Of a stretch of 64,000 nucleotides of DNA, positions 1 through 9,117 are shown piece by piece (position 1 is the stretch's first letter; every line of letters begins with the position of its first letter). Origin of the DNA: Pelagibius sp. Alg239-R121 (GTDB taxonomy: Bacteria > Pseudomonadota > Alphaproteobacteria > Kiloniellales > Kiloniellaceae). A program made the position numbers and the translations under genes. Below the pieces are notes generated by a model. It was not told the origin of the DNA and searched no databases. It saw nothing but the letters and a program-made list of their open reading frames with translations. The DNA lies in the NCBI RefSeq assembly GCF_947331435.1, contig NZ_CAMZOF010000003.1, forward strand, positions 62,001-126,000, given 5' to 3'.

Positions 1-24
1 GAAGGGAATAGCCATAAGACCGGC

Positions 25-1086
25 ATGGCAACGGCTGAAGTGGAGCGCCAGGCACTTTCCAAACGACGAATGCTCTGCCGCAAGGCTTACCTGCCATGGC
101 GACGAAAGTTCCCGAAACTGTTGTGGGCAGTCTCTCCTCGAGAAGACGTCGAGCGAGATCATGGGAAGCGGCTACTTGATTTGGATTCGGCCTTTGCCGC
201 GCCATCCCTTCCTGTGCTGGAGCAATCCGGCATTCTGCACGGCAACTGGGATTCGGATGCTCCCTATCGGCAATATTGGCTGAGATTTCCGTCTTTGGTA
301 TCGGGCGAAGAAGGCAAGGCCTGGGCGAAGGTTTACGAGCCCGAAACCGGTGCAACCGACGCACCCTGTATCATTTTTCTCCACGGGATCGGCATGGAGA
401 CGGATTTTTGGGGGGAAATGACCGACCCTGTGAACATGCTGACCAAGCAGGGTTTTCGAGTCATCCGCCCGGAAGCCCCCTGGCACGGACATCGCAGGTT
501 GCACGGCCAGTTTGGCGGTGAGCCGGCCATTGGACAGGGTCCCTTGGGGTTTATCGGGTTGTTTCATGCCTGGGTAAGGGAAGTCGCGCAACTGATCGAA
601 TGGGCGCGCCGGAATGGATCCCCGCAGGTAGCCGTTGGCGGCTTGAGCCTCGGTGCTTTGACGGCTCAAATTGTTGCGACCCAGGCCCGAAACTGGAGTT
701 CGGAACGGCGCCCGGATCAGTTGCTTCTAATTACGACCAGCGAGGATATGCTGGATATTGCGCTGCGCGGGAGCATGGCTCGCCTCTTAGAGATGCCAAG
801 GCGTTTCGCTGAGGCCGGTTGGGCCGAAGCCGATCTTGCCCGTTGGACACCCTTGTTGGAACCCCATGGCGATCCTGTGATGGCTGCAGATCGGATTGTC
901 ACTCTGCTTGGTAGGGCGGACGATCTGACGCCGATCAAAGGCGGTGAAAACCTGATGCGCCGCTGGAATGTCCCTGAAAACAACATCTTCAGAAAGTATC
1001 AGGGACATTTTTCGGCCTCCCTCGGGCTTTATCAAGATAATAGCGTCCTGATGCGTCTGGCCGAAATAATGAAGGCTGATAGGTGA
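25..1086 (+). CDS. alpha/beta hydrolase, ABHD18-like
   Basis: A 353-residue alpha/beta-hydrolase-fold protein. An oxyanion-type HGIG motif lies at residues 120-123. The nucleophile elbow GGLSLGAL places Ser208 in G-x-S-x-G. Candidate acid and base residues are an Asp in GRADDLTP near residue 298 and His328 in YQGHFS, so the catalytic triad looks complete. There is no signal peptide, so it should be cytoplasmic. The ABHD18/DUF2048-like assignment rests on the long N-terminal region before the HGIG motif and is less sure than the fold. The substrate is unknown. It ends 94 bp before the mnmA start on the same strand. No strong ribosome-binding site is visible at the window edge. Confidence 0.75.
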   Translation: MATAEVERQALSKRRMLCRKAYLPWRRKFPKLLWAVSPREDVERDHGKRLLDLDSAFAAPSLPVLEQSGILHGNWDSDAPYRQYWLRFPSLVSGEEGKAWAKVYEPETGATDAPCIIFLHGIGMETDFWGEMTDPVNMLTKQGFRVIRPEAPWHGHRRLHGQFGGEPAIGQGPLGFIGLFHAWVREVAQLIEWARRNGSPQVAVGGLSLGALTAQIVATQARNWSSERRPDQLLLITTSEDMLDIALRGSMARLLEMPRRFAEAGWAEADLARWTPLLEPHGDPVMAADRIVTLLGRADDLTPIKGGENLMRRWNVPENNIFRKYQGHFSASLGLYQDNSVLMRLAEIMKADR

Positions 1087-1180
1087 CGTTGACGCGAGGT
1101 CGCTCCAGACGCCTTTCTTTATGTGCAGAATTTCCGCCTGAAACCTTGCGTGTTTGACACTTTCTCCTATATTCGCGCCT

Positions 1181-2305
1181 ATGAACTCGCTCGGTTTCGA
1201 TAAAGCGCCCGCGGAGACCCGCGTGGTGGTCGCCATGTCTGGCGGCGTGGACAGCTCGGTCACGGCCGGATTGCTGCACGCCGAAGGTTATGACGTGGTT
1301 GGGGTGACCCTGCAGCTTTACGATCATGGCGCCGCAATCGAGCGCAAGGGCGCCTGTTGCGCCGGACAGGATATCTACGATGCCCGCCAGGTCGCCGAGC
1401 GGCTGGATTTTCCGCACTATGTCCTGGATTACGAGTCCAAGTTCCGCCAGAGCGTGATGGACGACTTTGCCGACAGCTATCTGCGTGGCGAGACGCCGAT
1501 CCCCTGTGTGCGCTGCAATCAGACTGTCAAATTCCGGGATTTGCTGGCCACGGCGCGCGATCTGGGGGCGGAAGCCCTGGCGACCGGGCATTATGTCCAG
1601 CGGGTCATGGGTTCAAAGGGTGCGGAACTGCATCGCGCAGTCGATCCAAGCCGGGATCAGAGTTATTTTCTCTTTTCGACCACGGACGAGCAACTCGATT
1701 TTCTGCGTTTCCCCCTAGGCGGAATGCCGAAGACGGAGACCCGAGCGCTGGCTGAAAAGATGGGGCTGGAGGTTGCCGACAAGCCGGACAGCCAGGATAT
1801 CTGCTTCGTGCCGAACGGATCCTACGCCAGTGTCGTGGAAAAGCTGCGCCCAGGCGCCATTGAGCCCGGCGATATCGTCCACGTGGATGGCCGCGTTCTG
1901 GGACGGCATGAAGGCATCATCAAGTACACCATCGGACAGCGCCGCGGCATCGGCATTGGCGGGACGGCCGATCCGCTGTTCGTGGTTCGGCTGGATCCGG
2001 AGACCCACCGGGTCATCGTCGGACCGAAGCAGGCTCTGGCGCGTGATGTCGTGCGTATCGGCCAGGTGAACTGGCTGGGCGATGTCCCCTTATCCGAGGA
2101 GGGCATCGAGGTTCAGGTCAAGTTGCGGTCCGTTTCCAGCGCTGCGGAAGCGCGCATCAGCCGTGCCGTCCATGGCGGTGCTGAGGTGGTTCTTTCCGAG
2201 CCGCAGTTTGGGATTTCGCCGGGACAGGCTGCGGTCTTCTATGACGGCGAACGCGTGCTCGGCGGCGGATGGATCGCGGAAACCGAACTCACCCTCGCCG
2301 CCTGA
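1181..2305 (+). CDS. mnmA: tRNA-specific 2-thiouridylase MnmA
   Basis: MnmA thiolates U34 of tRNA-Lys, tRNA-Glu and tRNA-Gln in the cytoplasm, using sulfur relayed from a desulfurase. The N-terminus carries the PP-loop ATP motif SGGVDSS. The two catalytic cysteines lie in [10 protein letters not shown] and SQDICFV. The family motifs GHY and DQSYFL are also present. The length (374 aa) is normal for the family. The open frame extends upstream to a TTG at 1154, but the ATG at 1181 puts the PP-loop at the usual distance from the N-terminus and was chosen. No clear Shine-Dalgarno precedes it, so a leaderless or weakly initiated message is possible. The family identification is firm. Confidence 0.95.
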   Translation: MNSLGFDKAPAETRVVVAMSGGVDSSVTAGLLHAEGYDVVGVTLQLYDHGAAIERKGACCAGQDIYDARQVAERLDFPHYVLDYESKFRQSVMDDFADSYLRGETPIPCVRCNQTVKFRDLLATARDLGAEALATGHYVQRVMGSKGAELHRAVDPSRDQSYFLFSTTDEQLDFLRFPLGGMPKTETRALAEKMGLEVADKPDSQDICFVPNGSYASVVEKLRPGAIEPGDIVHVDGRVLGRHEGIIKYTIGQRRGIGIGGTADPLFVVRLDPETHRVIVGPKQALARDVVRIGQVNWLGDVPLSEEGIEVQVKLRSVSSAAEARISRAVHGGAEVVLSEPQFGISPGQAAVFYDGERVLGGGWIAETELTLAA

Positions 2306-2346
2306 CTTCCAAAAGTTCCGCCGTTCTTGATTGACACGATCAGGCT

Positions 2347-2487
2347 CTAAAGTCCCAACCAGTATCTAATGCTGTAGCCGATGATGCCGAGCGTGGCCAC
2401 GCCCGCGACCCATAAACCCACGAACCAAAGCAGTTTGCGAAGCGTGCTCAGGTTGGGCTCCAGGCCGTCTCGAGCGCTGCGGGACAT
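2347..2487 (-). CDS. DUF2474-like small subunit of bd-type oxidase (CydX-like)
   Basis: A 46-residue protein below the usual gene-calling size. It reads MSRSARDGLEPNLSTLRKLL, then a single membrane segment (WFVGLWVAGVATLGIIGYS), then IRYWLGL. One short helix with a conserved tryptophan in this position matches DUF2474 proteins, which sit next to cyanide-insensitive bd oxidase genes and are thought to be a CydX-like third subunit. Its ATG overlaps the cydB stop by one base (TAATG), a classic translational coupling. It is the last gene of the cydA-cydB operon. Function is inferred from position, size and topology; the exact role of DUF2474 is not something the sequence proves. Confidence 0.8.
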   Translation of the reverse strand: MSRSARDGLEPNLSTLRKLLWFVGLWVAGVATLGIIGYSIRYWLGL

Positions 2488-3491
2488 TAGTGATAACCCT
2501 CAGATGGATCGACCTTGCCACGGAACACCCAATAGGCATACGCCGTGTAAGCCAGGATCAGGGGAATTAAAACGGCTGCGCCGACCAGCAAAAATAGCAA
2601 GCTCTCATCCGGTGCCGCTGCTTCCCAGATCGTCATGGCAGGCGGGACGATGTAGGGAAAGAAGCTGATTCCCAGACCGAGATAGGACAGCACAAAGATC
2701 GCCTGCACCGCGAAGAAAGGTTGACCGTCGTTGTGTTTCTGCAGGCCGCGGAACAGAACGAATGCCGCTATTGCAACCAGGATCGGGACCGGTACCACGT
2801 AGAGGATTTGCGGAAAGGCAAACCAGCGGGACATAAAGATCGGATCCAGGAAGGGCGTCCAGAGACTGACTCCACCAATCAGCAGCAGCGTCCCAAAGCC
2901 CGCGACTCCGGCAATCCTGTGAGCCTTTTGCCGCACGCTGCCGGTGGTTTTCATCACCAGCCAGGTCGAGCCGAGCAAGGCATAACCGACAACAACGGCG
3001 ACGCCGGTCAATAGAGAAAAAGGCGTCAGCCAGTTCCACCAGCCGCCGGCGTAGCCGCGCTCTGCGACCGGAATACCCTGGATCAAGGCCCCAAGCGCAA
3101 TGCCCTGACAGAAGGCGGCCGTTACGGAGCCTGCGGTGAAGGCGAGATCCCAGAGGCCTTGAGATTGTTCGCTGCGCCAGCGGTATTCGAAAGCGACGCC
3201 GCGGAAAATCAGTCCCAGCAACATCACCGTTAGCGGCGCGTAGAGCGCCGGCAAAACGACCGCATAGGCCAGTGGGAAGGTAGCGAAGAGACCACCGCCG
3301 CCCAGGACCAGCCAGGTTTCATTGCCATCCCAAACCGGGGCCACTGTGTTCATGGCGTAGTCCCGCTCTGTACCCTTGCTGAAGAAAGGAAAGAGAATGC
3401 CCACTCCCAGATCGAAGCCATCCAGGAGAACATAGGCCAGAACGGCAAAGGCGATCAGCGAGGCCCAGACGAGAGGAAGATCGAATTCCAT
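2487..3491 (-). CDS. cydB: cytochrome bd-type ubiquinol oxidase subunit II
   Basis: Subunit II of a bd-type quinol oxidase (334 aa), a polytopic inner-membrane protein that supports the haem-bearing subunit I in four-electron oxygen reduction. The N-terminus shows the family pattern AYVLLDGFDLGVG, followed by NTVAPVWDGNETWLVLGGG. About eight to nine hydrophobic helices follow. It lies 12 bp downstream of cydA and overlaps the small DUF2474 gene by one base, so the three are one operon. Given the short Q-loop of the partner CydA, this is better described as the CIO (cyanide-insensitive oxidase) branch, but the haem content cannot be read from sequence. Confidence 0.95.
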   Translation of the reverse strand: MEFDLPLVWASLIAFAVLAYVLLDGFDLGVGILFPFFSKGTERDYAMNTVAPVWDGNETWLVLGGGGLFATFPLAYAVVLPALYAPLTVMLLGLIFRGVAFEYRWRSEQSQGLWDLAFTAGSVTAAFCQGIALGALIQGIPVAERGYAGGWWNWLTPFSLLTGVAVVVGYALLGSTWLVMKTTGSVRQKAHRIAGVAGFGTLLLIGGVSLWTPFLDPIFMSRWFAFPQILYVVPVPILVAIAAFVLFRGLQKHNDGQPFFAVQAIFVLSYLGLGISFFPYIVPPAMTIWEAAAPDESLLFLLVGAAVLIPLILAYTAYAYWVFRGKVDPSEGYH

Positions 3492-3503
3492 GATTGTTTC
3501 CTC

Positions 3504-4910
3504 CTATTCTGCCGGTTCGTGACTAGGTTGCGCCGGACCTGGCGTCAAGCCAGCAGCACGGATGGGCTGATCGGCCCGCGGCCCGCTGTCGCCCGGGTTG
3601 GGGGCGTGGCCCATAAGTTTCAGGACATAAAAAATGCCGGCCCCAAAGACTGCGAAATAGACGACGACGAAAGCCAGCAGTGACAATGCGACCGCCGGCG
3701 CGTCGATGGGCGAAACAGAATCGACGGTGCGCAACAGGCCATAAACCGTAAAGGGCTGACGGCCGACTTCGGTGGTGATCCAGCCGGACAGCAAAGCGAC
3801 AAATCCCGCAGGTGCCATCAAAACGGCGCTGTGTAGGAGGAGCTTCGTCTCGAACAGGCGTCCGCGAAAACGCTGGTACAGGCTCCAGAGTCCCAGTAGG
3901 GCCATCAACATGCCAAGTCCAACCATGATGCGGAAGGACCAGAAGACGATCGGCGCGTTCGGACGATCCTCGGGAGCCCATTCCTTCAAGCCTTTGATCT
4001 CACCGTCCCAGTCGTGGGTCAGGATCAGGCTTCCCAGCTTGGGAATCTCAATGGCGAAGCGGGTTTCCTCTGCGTTCATATCAGGCCAGCCGAAGAGGAT
4101 CAGCGGGGCACCTTTTTGCGTATCGAAGTGTCCCTCCATGGCGGCGATCTTGGCTGGCTGGTGTTCCAGCGTGTTGAGGCCGTGCAGGTCGCCCGCGAAG
4201 ATCTGGATCGGGGCGACGATGGCGGCCATCCACATGGCCATGGAGAACATCACCCGCGCGCTCTCGTTCGCACGGTCGCGCAGAAGATGCCAGGCCGAAA
4301 CACCGCCAACTACGAAGGCGGTCGTCAGGTAGGCCGCCAGGACCATATGTACCAACCGGTAGGGGAAGGAGGGATTGAAGATCGCTTCCCACCAGTCGGC
4401 CGGGATAAATTGTCCTGCTTCGTTAATGGCGTAGCCGGCCGGGGTCTGCATCCAGGAATTCACTGAGAGGATCCAGAAGGCCGAGAAGAGGGTACCGATT
4501 GCCACCATCAACGTGGCGAAGAAGTGCAGGCGCGGGCCGACCTTGTTCATGCCGAACAGCATGACCCCCAGGAATCCGGCCTCGAGGAAAAAGGCCGAAA
4601 GCACCTCGTAGCCCATGAGGGGGCCCAGGATCGGGCCGGTTTTGTCGGAGAAGACGCTCCAGTTCGTGCCGAACTGGTAACTCATCACGATGCCGGAGAC
4701 GACGCCCATGCCGAAGACCACGGCGAAGATCTTCATCCAGTACCGGAAGGCCTGAAGATAGACGTCGCGGCCGGTGAAGAACCACAGACCCTCAAGAACT
4801 GCTAGATAGCTCGCCAGTCCGATGGAGAAGGCCGGGAAGACAATGTGAAAGGCGATAGTGAAGGCGAATTGTATGCGCGCCAAAAGCACGGCATCGAAGA
4901 GTTCGGTCAT
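3504..4910 (-). CDS. cydA: cytochrome bd-type ubiquinol oxidase subunit I, CIO-like
   Basis: Subunit I (468 aa) carries the haems and the quinol site of a bd-type terminal oxidase. His22 in FAFTIAFHIVFP corresponds to the axial ligand His19 of E. coli. The signature GRQPFTVYGLLRT follows a Met-containing helix (AVLMAPAG) near the b558 ligand position. Further motifs are SYQFGTNWS and EVLSAFFLEAGFLGVMLFG. At 468 residues it is shorter than E. coli CydA (522) and fits the short-Q-loop CIO subfamily. It is the first gene of the cydA-cydB-DUF2474 operon and is divergent from the GNAT gene across about 177 bp. Confidence 0.95.
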   Translation of the reverse strand: MTELFDAVLLARIQFAFTIAFHIVFPAFSIGLASYLAVLEGLWFFTGRDVYLQAFRYWMKIFAVVFGMGVVSGIVMSYQFGTNWSVFSDKTGPILGPLMGYEVLSAFFLEAGFLGVMLFGMNKVGPRLHFFATLMVAIGTLFSAFWILSVNSWMQTPAGYAINEAGQFIPADWWEAIFNPSFPYRLVHMVLAAYLTTAFVVGGVSAWHLLRDRANESARVMFSMAMWMAAIVAPIQIFAGDLHGLNTLEHQPAKIAAMEGHFDTQKGAPLILFGWPDMNAEETRFAIEIPKLGSLILTHDWDGEIKGLKEWAPEDRPNAPIVFWSFRIMVGLGMLMALLGLWSLYQRFRGRLFETKLLLHSAVLMAPAGFVALLSGWITTEVGRQPFTVYGLLRTVDSVSPIDAPAVALSLLAFVVVYFAVFGAGIFYVLKLMGHAPNPGDSGPRADQPIRAAGLTPGPAQPSHEPAE

Positions 4911-5087
4911 ATCGACGACACTGCTTAGAGCAATGTTCCTAAAGCGTTATTCCGATGATCTAAAATTATTCTAATGTTGCGCGGGTACAAGTGAAGCTTT
5001 TGGCACGAATTGTCGCAGGCTGGGTTTTGCCCGCTCTCTGATCTATTGTACTGTGAGGAATCAAAGGGTTAAGGAAAATTTTAAACT

Positions 5088-5558
5088 GTGAATCGAGGAA
5101 CCAACGTACGCATTCGCGAAGCCGTGATTGCCGATGTTCCCCAGATTGTCTGGTTGCTCGCCGACGATGATATCGGCGTGGGCCGGGAACGTCTCGAGGA
5201 GCCGCTACCCGCCTGTTACTTGGAGGCCTTCGGGGCGGTGCAGGCCGATTCAAACAGCCTGCTGGTGGTCGCGGAGGATGGTGGTGAGGTTATCGGCTGC
5301 CTGCAGTTGAGCGTGATGCCAGGCTTATCTTTTCAAGGCCTTAGCCGGGCGCAGATTGAAGACGTACGAGTCGCAAGCCTGCATCGGGGCAGCGGTATCG
5401 GCCTAAGACTCATGGATTGGGCGGAGGCGGAAGCGCGAAAACGCGGCTGCCGAATGTTGCAATTGCTCGTTCACGAAGACCGGACGGACGCCCGGCGCTT
5501 CTATCGGTCATCAGGTTTTAACAAGCAGCATAGAGGTATGCGGAAAATGCTCGGCTAG
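5088..5558 (+). CDS. GNAT family N-acetyltransferase
   Basis: A 156-residue GNAT-fold acyltransferase. The acetyl-CoA pyrophosphate loop is seen as VRVASLHRGSGIGLRLMDWA (R-x-x-G-x-G type), followed by a C-terminal strand ending ARRFYRSSGF, as in many small-molecule or peptide acetyltransferases. It starts at a GTG preceded by AAGGA about 12 bases upstream. It is divergent from cydA and convergent with the TAXI permease, so it is probably monocistronic. The acceptor substrate is unknown. Confidence 0.85.
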   Translation: MNRGTNVRIREAVIADVPQIVWLLADDDIGVGRERLEEPLPACYLEAFGAVQADSNSLLVVAEDGGEVIGCLQLSVMPGLSFQGLSRAQIEDVRVASLHRGSGIGLRLMDWAEAEARKRGCRMLQLLVHEDRTDARRFYRSSGFNKQHRGMRKMLG

Positions 5559-5577
5559 CGCCTGAGTTAAACAAACA

Positions 5578-7773
5578 TCAGGCCGCGTTTTTGGCCACGG
5601 CTCGGCTGCGGGATTCCCGTAGATTCATGAGGAAAAGGCCTGCAAAAGCCATGGCGCCACCGGCATGGAGCCAAATCACACCCGGCCAGAGCATTGCCGC
5701 ACCGAGCAGCAAAGAGACTAGTCTTAAAAACGGATTCAGCGGCGCCTCGAGATGGCCCTGCAGCGCCCCGGTGAAGGCATAGAGTCCGATCACCGCGAAG
5801 CCGAAAATTTCCATCACCTCGATCCAGGAACCTCCCAGCAACGGCGTGTAGGCGAAGAGCAGGGGTACGATGTAGAGACCCTTGGCAATCTTCCAGGACT
5901 GGATGCCGGTCGCCATGGGCGGCGTCTTGGCGATGGCGGCAGCTGTGAAGGCAGTCAGGCAGACCGGTGGCGTGATGTTGCTGTCCTGGCTGAGCCAGAA
6001 GATGATCATGTGGGCCGAGAGCAATGCGAAGGTCAGTGTCTCTGCCGGAATCATGAGTTCGCGCAAGGTGCCGGCCAGATCGATCGGCACGGCAGCGTAG
6101 ATCGCTTTGGCGGCTTCTTCGGACATGGGTTGGCCGAGCTGGGCGAGACTCTCTGGTGCGGCCAGCATGAAGACGGCTTTGGCTGTCTCGGGGATGGTTC
6201 CGTCGGCGATGGCCTGGACCACCAGCCCATCGGAGATCAGGTTATAGAGTGCCGGGGCGGAGAGGGTGCCGAGCACGATATAGGCCGCGGTCACCGGCAG
6301 GCCCATGCCCAGAACGAGTGAGGCCAGGCCGATCAGGACGATGGCGATCAGCAGGCTGTCACCGGCCCATTGGGTGATCATCAATGAGAAGGTGTTGCCC
6401 ACCCCGGCGGTGGCGATTACGTTGACCACCAGTCCGACGGCGCAGAGCAGCAACCCGGTCATGATCATGTTGCGCGCGCCCAGCACCAGGGCCTCGAGCA
6501 CGGCCTTGGGTCCCATGCGGTTCGGGGTCAGCCATGAGGCGACGACCACGGCGACGATTGCGATGCCCGCGGCATAGGTCGGGGTGAACCCGTAGATCAG
6601 CAGGCCAATCAACACGGAAATGGGAATAAGGAAGGGAATACCGCCGTTGCGCAGCACGTCGAGCGCTTTCGGGCCGCCTTCGTCCATGCCCTGAACTTTC
6701 GAGCGCTTGGCTTCGATACGCACGAAGAAGGCAACGGTGGCGAAATAGAGAATGGCGGGTAGGACGCTGACCGCGATGATTGTGGTGTAGGGAATCTGGG
6801 TGTAACTGGCCATGACGAAGGCACCTGCGCCCATGATCGGCGGCATGAGCTGCCCGCCGGTCGAAGCCGCGGCCTCGACGCCGCCGGCGAAGCGTGCGGG
6901 GAAGCCGGCCTTCTTCATGAGGGGAATTGTAATCACGCCGGTCGAGGCGGTGTTGGCGACCGCAGAACCGGAGATGGTTCCGGTCAATGCCGAGCCCAGC
7001 ACCGCAACCAGTCCCGGCCCGCCGACCATGCGTCCGGCGACGACCCGCGCCAGGTCGATGACGAAATCGCCGCCACCGGAGCGCAGCAGGAAGGCGCCGA
7101 AGAGAATGAACATGAAGACGAAGCTGGAGGAGATGCGGGCGATGGTGCCGAAGAGGCCGTCGTCGCCGTAGATGCTGCGGAACAGGATGGTCTCGGCCGA
7201 GAGGCCGCTGAACTGGAACACGCCGCCGATCAGGCTGCCCCACCAGGTGACATAGCTCAGGGCGACCACGATGATGATCGGGATGATCCAGCCGGTCGTG
7301 CGGCGGGTGTATTCGATGGCGGCGAGAATCAGAAAGCTGCCCAGGAACCACTCGGCGGTCGAAAGCCGGACCCCGCGGTCGTAGATCGCGTCTTCCATGG
7401 CGACCATGTAGACGGCGGCGAAGGCGGCGGCGAGACCGAAGAAGATATCGAAGCCTAAGACTGCGCGCTTGCCGCCCTCGGTCTTGCCGTGGATCGCCGG
7501 ATGCAGCAGGGAGCACAGCAGCGCGAAGCCGGCGAAGTGCAGGGCGTTGCGCCAGAGGCCGGGCAGCACGCCGAAGATGTTGAAGTAGATGTGCAGCAGG
7601 GAGATGGCGATGCCGAGTGTAAAGACCACCGCGCCGAGCAGGCCGGTCGCCGGGCGCAGGACGGCTTGCGTTTCGCCCGCGTCTTTTTGCGCCTCGATGT
7701 CCGGGCTGATGTCGTCCGGATTCTTTTGCTCAGGATTAGGTTGGTCGGATTTCGGTGTGTTGGCTGTCGTCAC
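5578..7773 (-). CDS. TRAP transporter fused permease, TAXI type (DctQM fusion)
   Basis: A 731-residue inner-membrane protein combining the small (DctQ-like, about four helices) and large (DctM-like, about twelve helices) TRAP subunits, as is usual for TAXI systems. The DctM part shows the repeated motif GSALTGTISGSAVANTASTG followed by GGQLMPPIMGAGAFVMASY. The open frame extends 47 codons further upstream, but the GTG at 7773 is preceded by GGGAGA at good spacing and leads directly into the hydrophilic N-tail, so it is preferred. It follows its binding-protein gene by about 180 bp on the same strand. It drives Na+- or H+-coupled uptake of a carboxylate-type solute; the substrate is not deducible. 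Confidence 0.93.
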   Translation of the reverse strand: MTTANTPKSDQPNPEQKNPDDISPDIEAQKDAGETQAVLRPATGLLGAVVFTLGIAISLLHIYFNIFGVLPGLWRNALHFAGFALLCSLLHPAIHGKTEGGKRAVLGFDIFFGLAAAFAAVYMVAMEDAIYDRGVRLSTAEWFLGSFLILAAIEYTRRTTGWIIPIIIVVALSYVTWWGSLIGGVFQFSGLSAETILFRSIYGDDGLFGTIARISSSFVFMFILFGAFLLRSGGGDFVIDLARVVAGRMVGGPGLVAVLGSALTGTISGSAVANTASTGVITIPLMKKAGFPARFAGGVEAAASTGGQLMPPIMGAGAFVMASYTQIPYTTIIAVSVLPAILYFATVAFFVRIEAKRSKVQGMDEGGPKALDVLRNGGIPFLIPISVLIGLLIYGFTPTYAAGIAIVAVVVASWLTPNRMGPKAVLEALVLGARNMIMTGLLLCAVGLVVNVIATAGVGNTFSLMITQWAGDSLLIAIVLIGLASLVLGMGLPVTAAYIVLGTLSAPALYNLISDGLVVQAIADGTIPETAKAVFMLAAPESLAQLGQPMSEEAAKAIYAAVPIDLAGTLRELMIPAETLTFALLSAHMIIFWLSQDSNITPPVCLTAFTAAAIAKTPPMATGIQSWKIAKGLYIVPLLFAYTPLLGGSWIEVMEIFGFAVIGLYAFTGALQGHLEAPLNPFLRLVSLLLGAAMLWPGVIWLHAGGAMAFAGLFLMNLRESRSRAVAKNAA

Positions 7774-7953
7774 GGTTTGGTCTCCCAGAACCCAAACCAC
7801 CGAAGCCCGCCCCGTCCTGAGTTTGGTATCAGGAACGCAGTTCGGATCTCCAGTAGAAGAAAGCGCGGGACTGATGGCAGCGGTTGGGTCTACTGTCCAC
7901 CAGCCTCGCGTCAAGTCTTTCCCCGATCTATTTTAACGCGGGGACAGTATATA

Positions 7954-8994
7954 TTACTTCGCCATCAGGTGCTCAGGCACAGCCAGACCGGCTTCCTTGT
8001 AGTACTTGAGCGCGCCGGGGTGCAGGGGCATGGGCAGGCCGTTGATGGCCTTTTCCAGGGCCATGGCGTTGGTTGCCTTGTGGATCGCCTGCAGGAACGG
8101 CAGGTTCTCGTAGATCGTCTTAGTGATCTGATAGACCGCATCCTCGTCCACGTCCGCGCGCACGGCGAGGAAGTTCGGCTGGGCGATGGTCTGCACGTCG
8201 CTGGCCTGACCCGGATAGGTGCCGGCCGGGATGACGTAGCGGGTCCAGAGGTTGAGCCCGCCGTCGGCCTGCTTGGCCTGATCGTCGGTGAAGTTCAGCA
8301 GCGCGATCTTGTCGCCCATGGCCGCCATGGCCTTGGTGACCGCACCGGTCGGCGCGCCCGCGGGCGTACCCATGCCGGCGACCTGGCCGTTCTGCAGCGC
8401 ATCTGCGCTGGGGCCGTAACCCACATGGACCAACGAATAGTCCGCATCGATGTCGATGCCCAGGTTGCCCAGGATCGTGCGGTTGGAGCCGATGGTGCCG
8501 GAGTTCTTCTTGCCCAGCGCCATGGATTCACCCTTCAGGGCGGTGAGGTCGGAAACGGTACCGGTCTTTGCATGCTCGGCCAGGACAACGTACTGCTCGA
8601 CATTCTGCCACAGCATGGAGACCGCGCGCAGATCGGTCTGCGGCCCGTCCTTTTCGACCGGTCCCTTGCCGTTCCAGGCGTAGTAACCGAAGAGACCCTG
8701 CAGGATCGCAAACTGCGCCTCGTCCTCGCGCAGCAGCTTGACGTTCTCGCCGGAACCGGCGGAGTTGATGGCCGACATGCCGATCTTCTGCTTCGGCTGC
8801 AGTTTGACCTTGGTCAGTGTCGCCAGCGCCACGCCGACCGGATAGTAGGTGCCGCCGGTGCTGGCCGTGGCGAGCAGATAGCTGCGGTCGTCCGCGGCCT
8901 TGGCGGCGCCGGAGCCAATGTGACTTGAACTGGCGACGATGGCGAATGCCGATACGGCAAAGGTGACGGACTTCAGAAGTGAAGCTGGTTTCAT
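7954..8994 (-). CDS. TAXI family TRAP transporter solute-binding protein
   Basis: A 346-residue periplasmic binding protein of the TAXI family. A Sec signal peptide (MKPASLLKSVTFAVSAFAIV, cleavage near SGAAKAA) precedes the family start YLLATASTGGTYYPVGVALA. The C-terminus has the common MPLHPGALKYYKEAGL ending. The ATG at 8994 has GGGAGG five bases upstream and replaces the longer open frame. It delivers ligand to the fused permease encoded next. A sigma-54 promoter candidate lies about 107 bp upstream (9101-9117), suggesting control by an enhancer-binding protein. Confidence 0.93.
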   Translation of the reverse strand: MKPASLLKSVTFAVSAFAIVASSSHIGSGAAKAADDRSYLLATASTGGTYYPVGVALATLTKVKLQPKQKIGMSAINSAGSGENVKLLREDEAQFAILQGLFGYYAWNGKGPVEKDGPQTDLRAVSMLWQNVEQYVVLAEHAKTGTVSDLTALKGESMALGKKNSGTIGSNRTILGNLGIDIDADYSLVHVGYGPSADALQNGQVAGMGTPAGAPTGAVTKAMAAMGDKIALLNFTDDQAKQADGGLNLWTRYVIPAGTYPGQASDVQTIAQPNFLAVRADVDEDAVYQITKTIYENLPFLQAIHKATNAMALEKAINGLPMPLHPGALKYYKEAGLAVPEHLMAK

Positions 8995-9100
8995 GTGGTC
9001 CTCCCAAACCAGGTTATTCATTCGGGCCCTGTTGGGATTGCGTCTGTGCGTGCAGCACAAGCGCGGTTCGTCTGAGCCCGGGTTGATGGGGTGTGACGAT

Positions 9101-9117
9101 AGCAAGGACGATGCCAG
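9101..9117 (-). promoter_or_regulatory. sigma-54 (-24/-12) promoter candidate for the TAXI operon
   Basis: On the minus strand the bases read CTGGCATCGTCCTTGCT. The sigma-54 consensus is YTGGCACGRNNNTTGCW; this site keeps GG and GC exactly 12 bp apart and differs at two positions only. Transcription would start near 9090 and give a leader of about 95 nt before the binding-protein ATG at 8994. No other promoter is obvious for this operon. Confidence 0.6.

Noticed and set aside
5000-5020. TTGGCACG resembling a sigma-54 -24 element before the GNAT gene
   Set aside because: No TTGC at the needed spacing: the nearest GC is one base too far and in the wrong context (TTGTCGCA).
7489-8928. 479-codon plus-strand open frame opposite the TAXI genes
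   Set aside because: It is the antisense shadow of two strongly identified genes. The composition is extremely rich in Arg, Gly, Asp and His, with no domain and no RBS.
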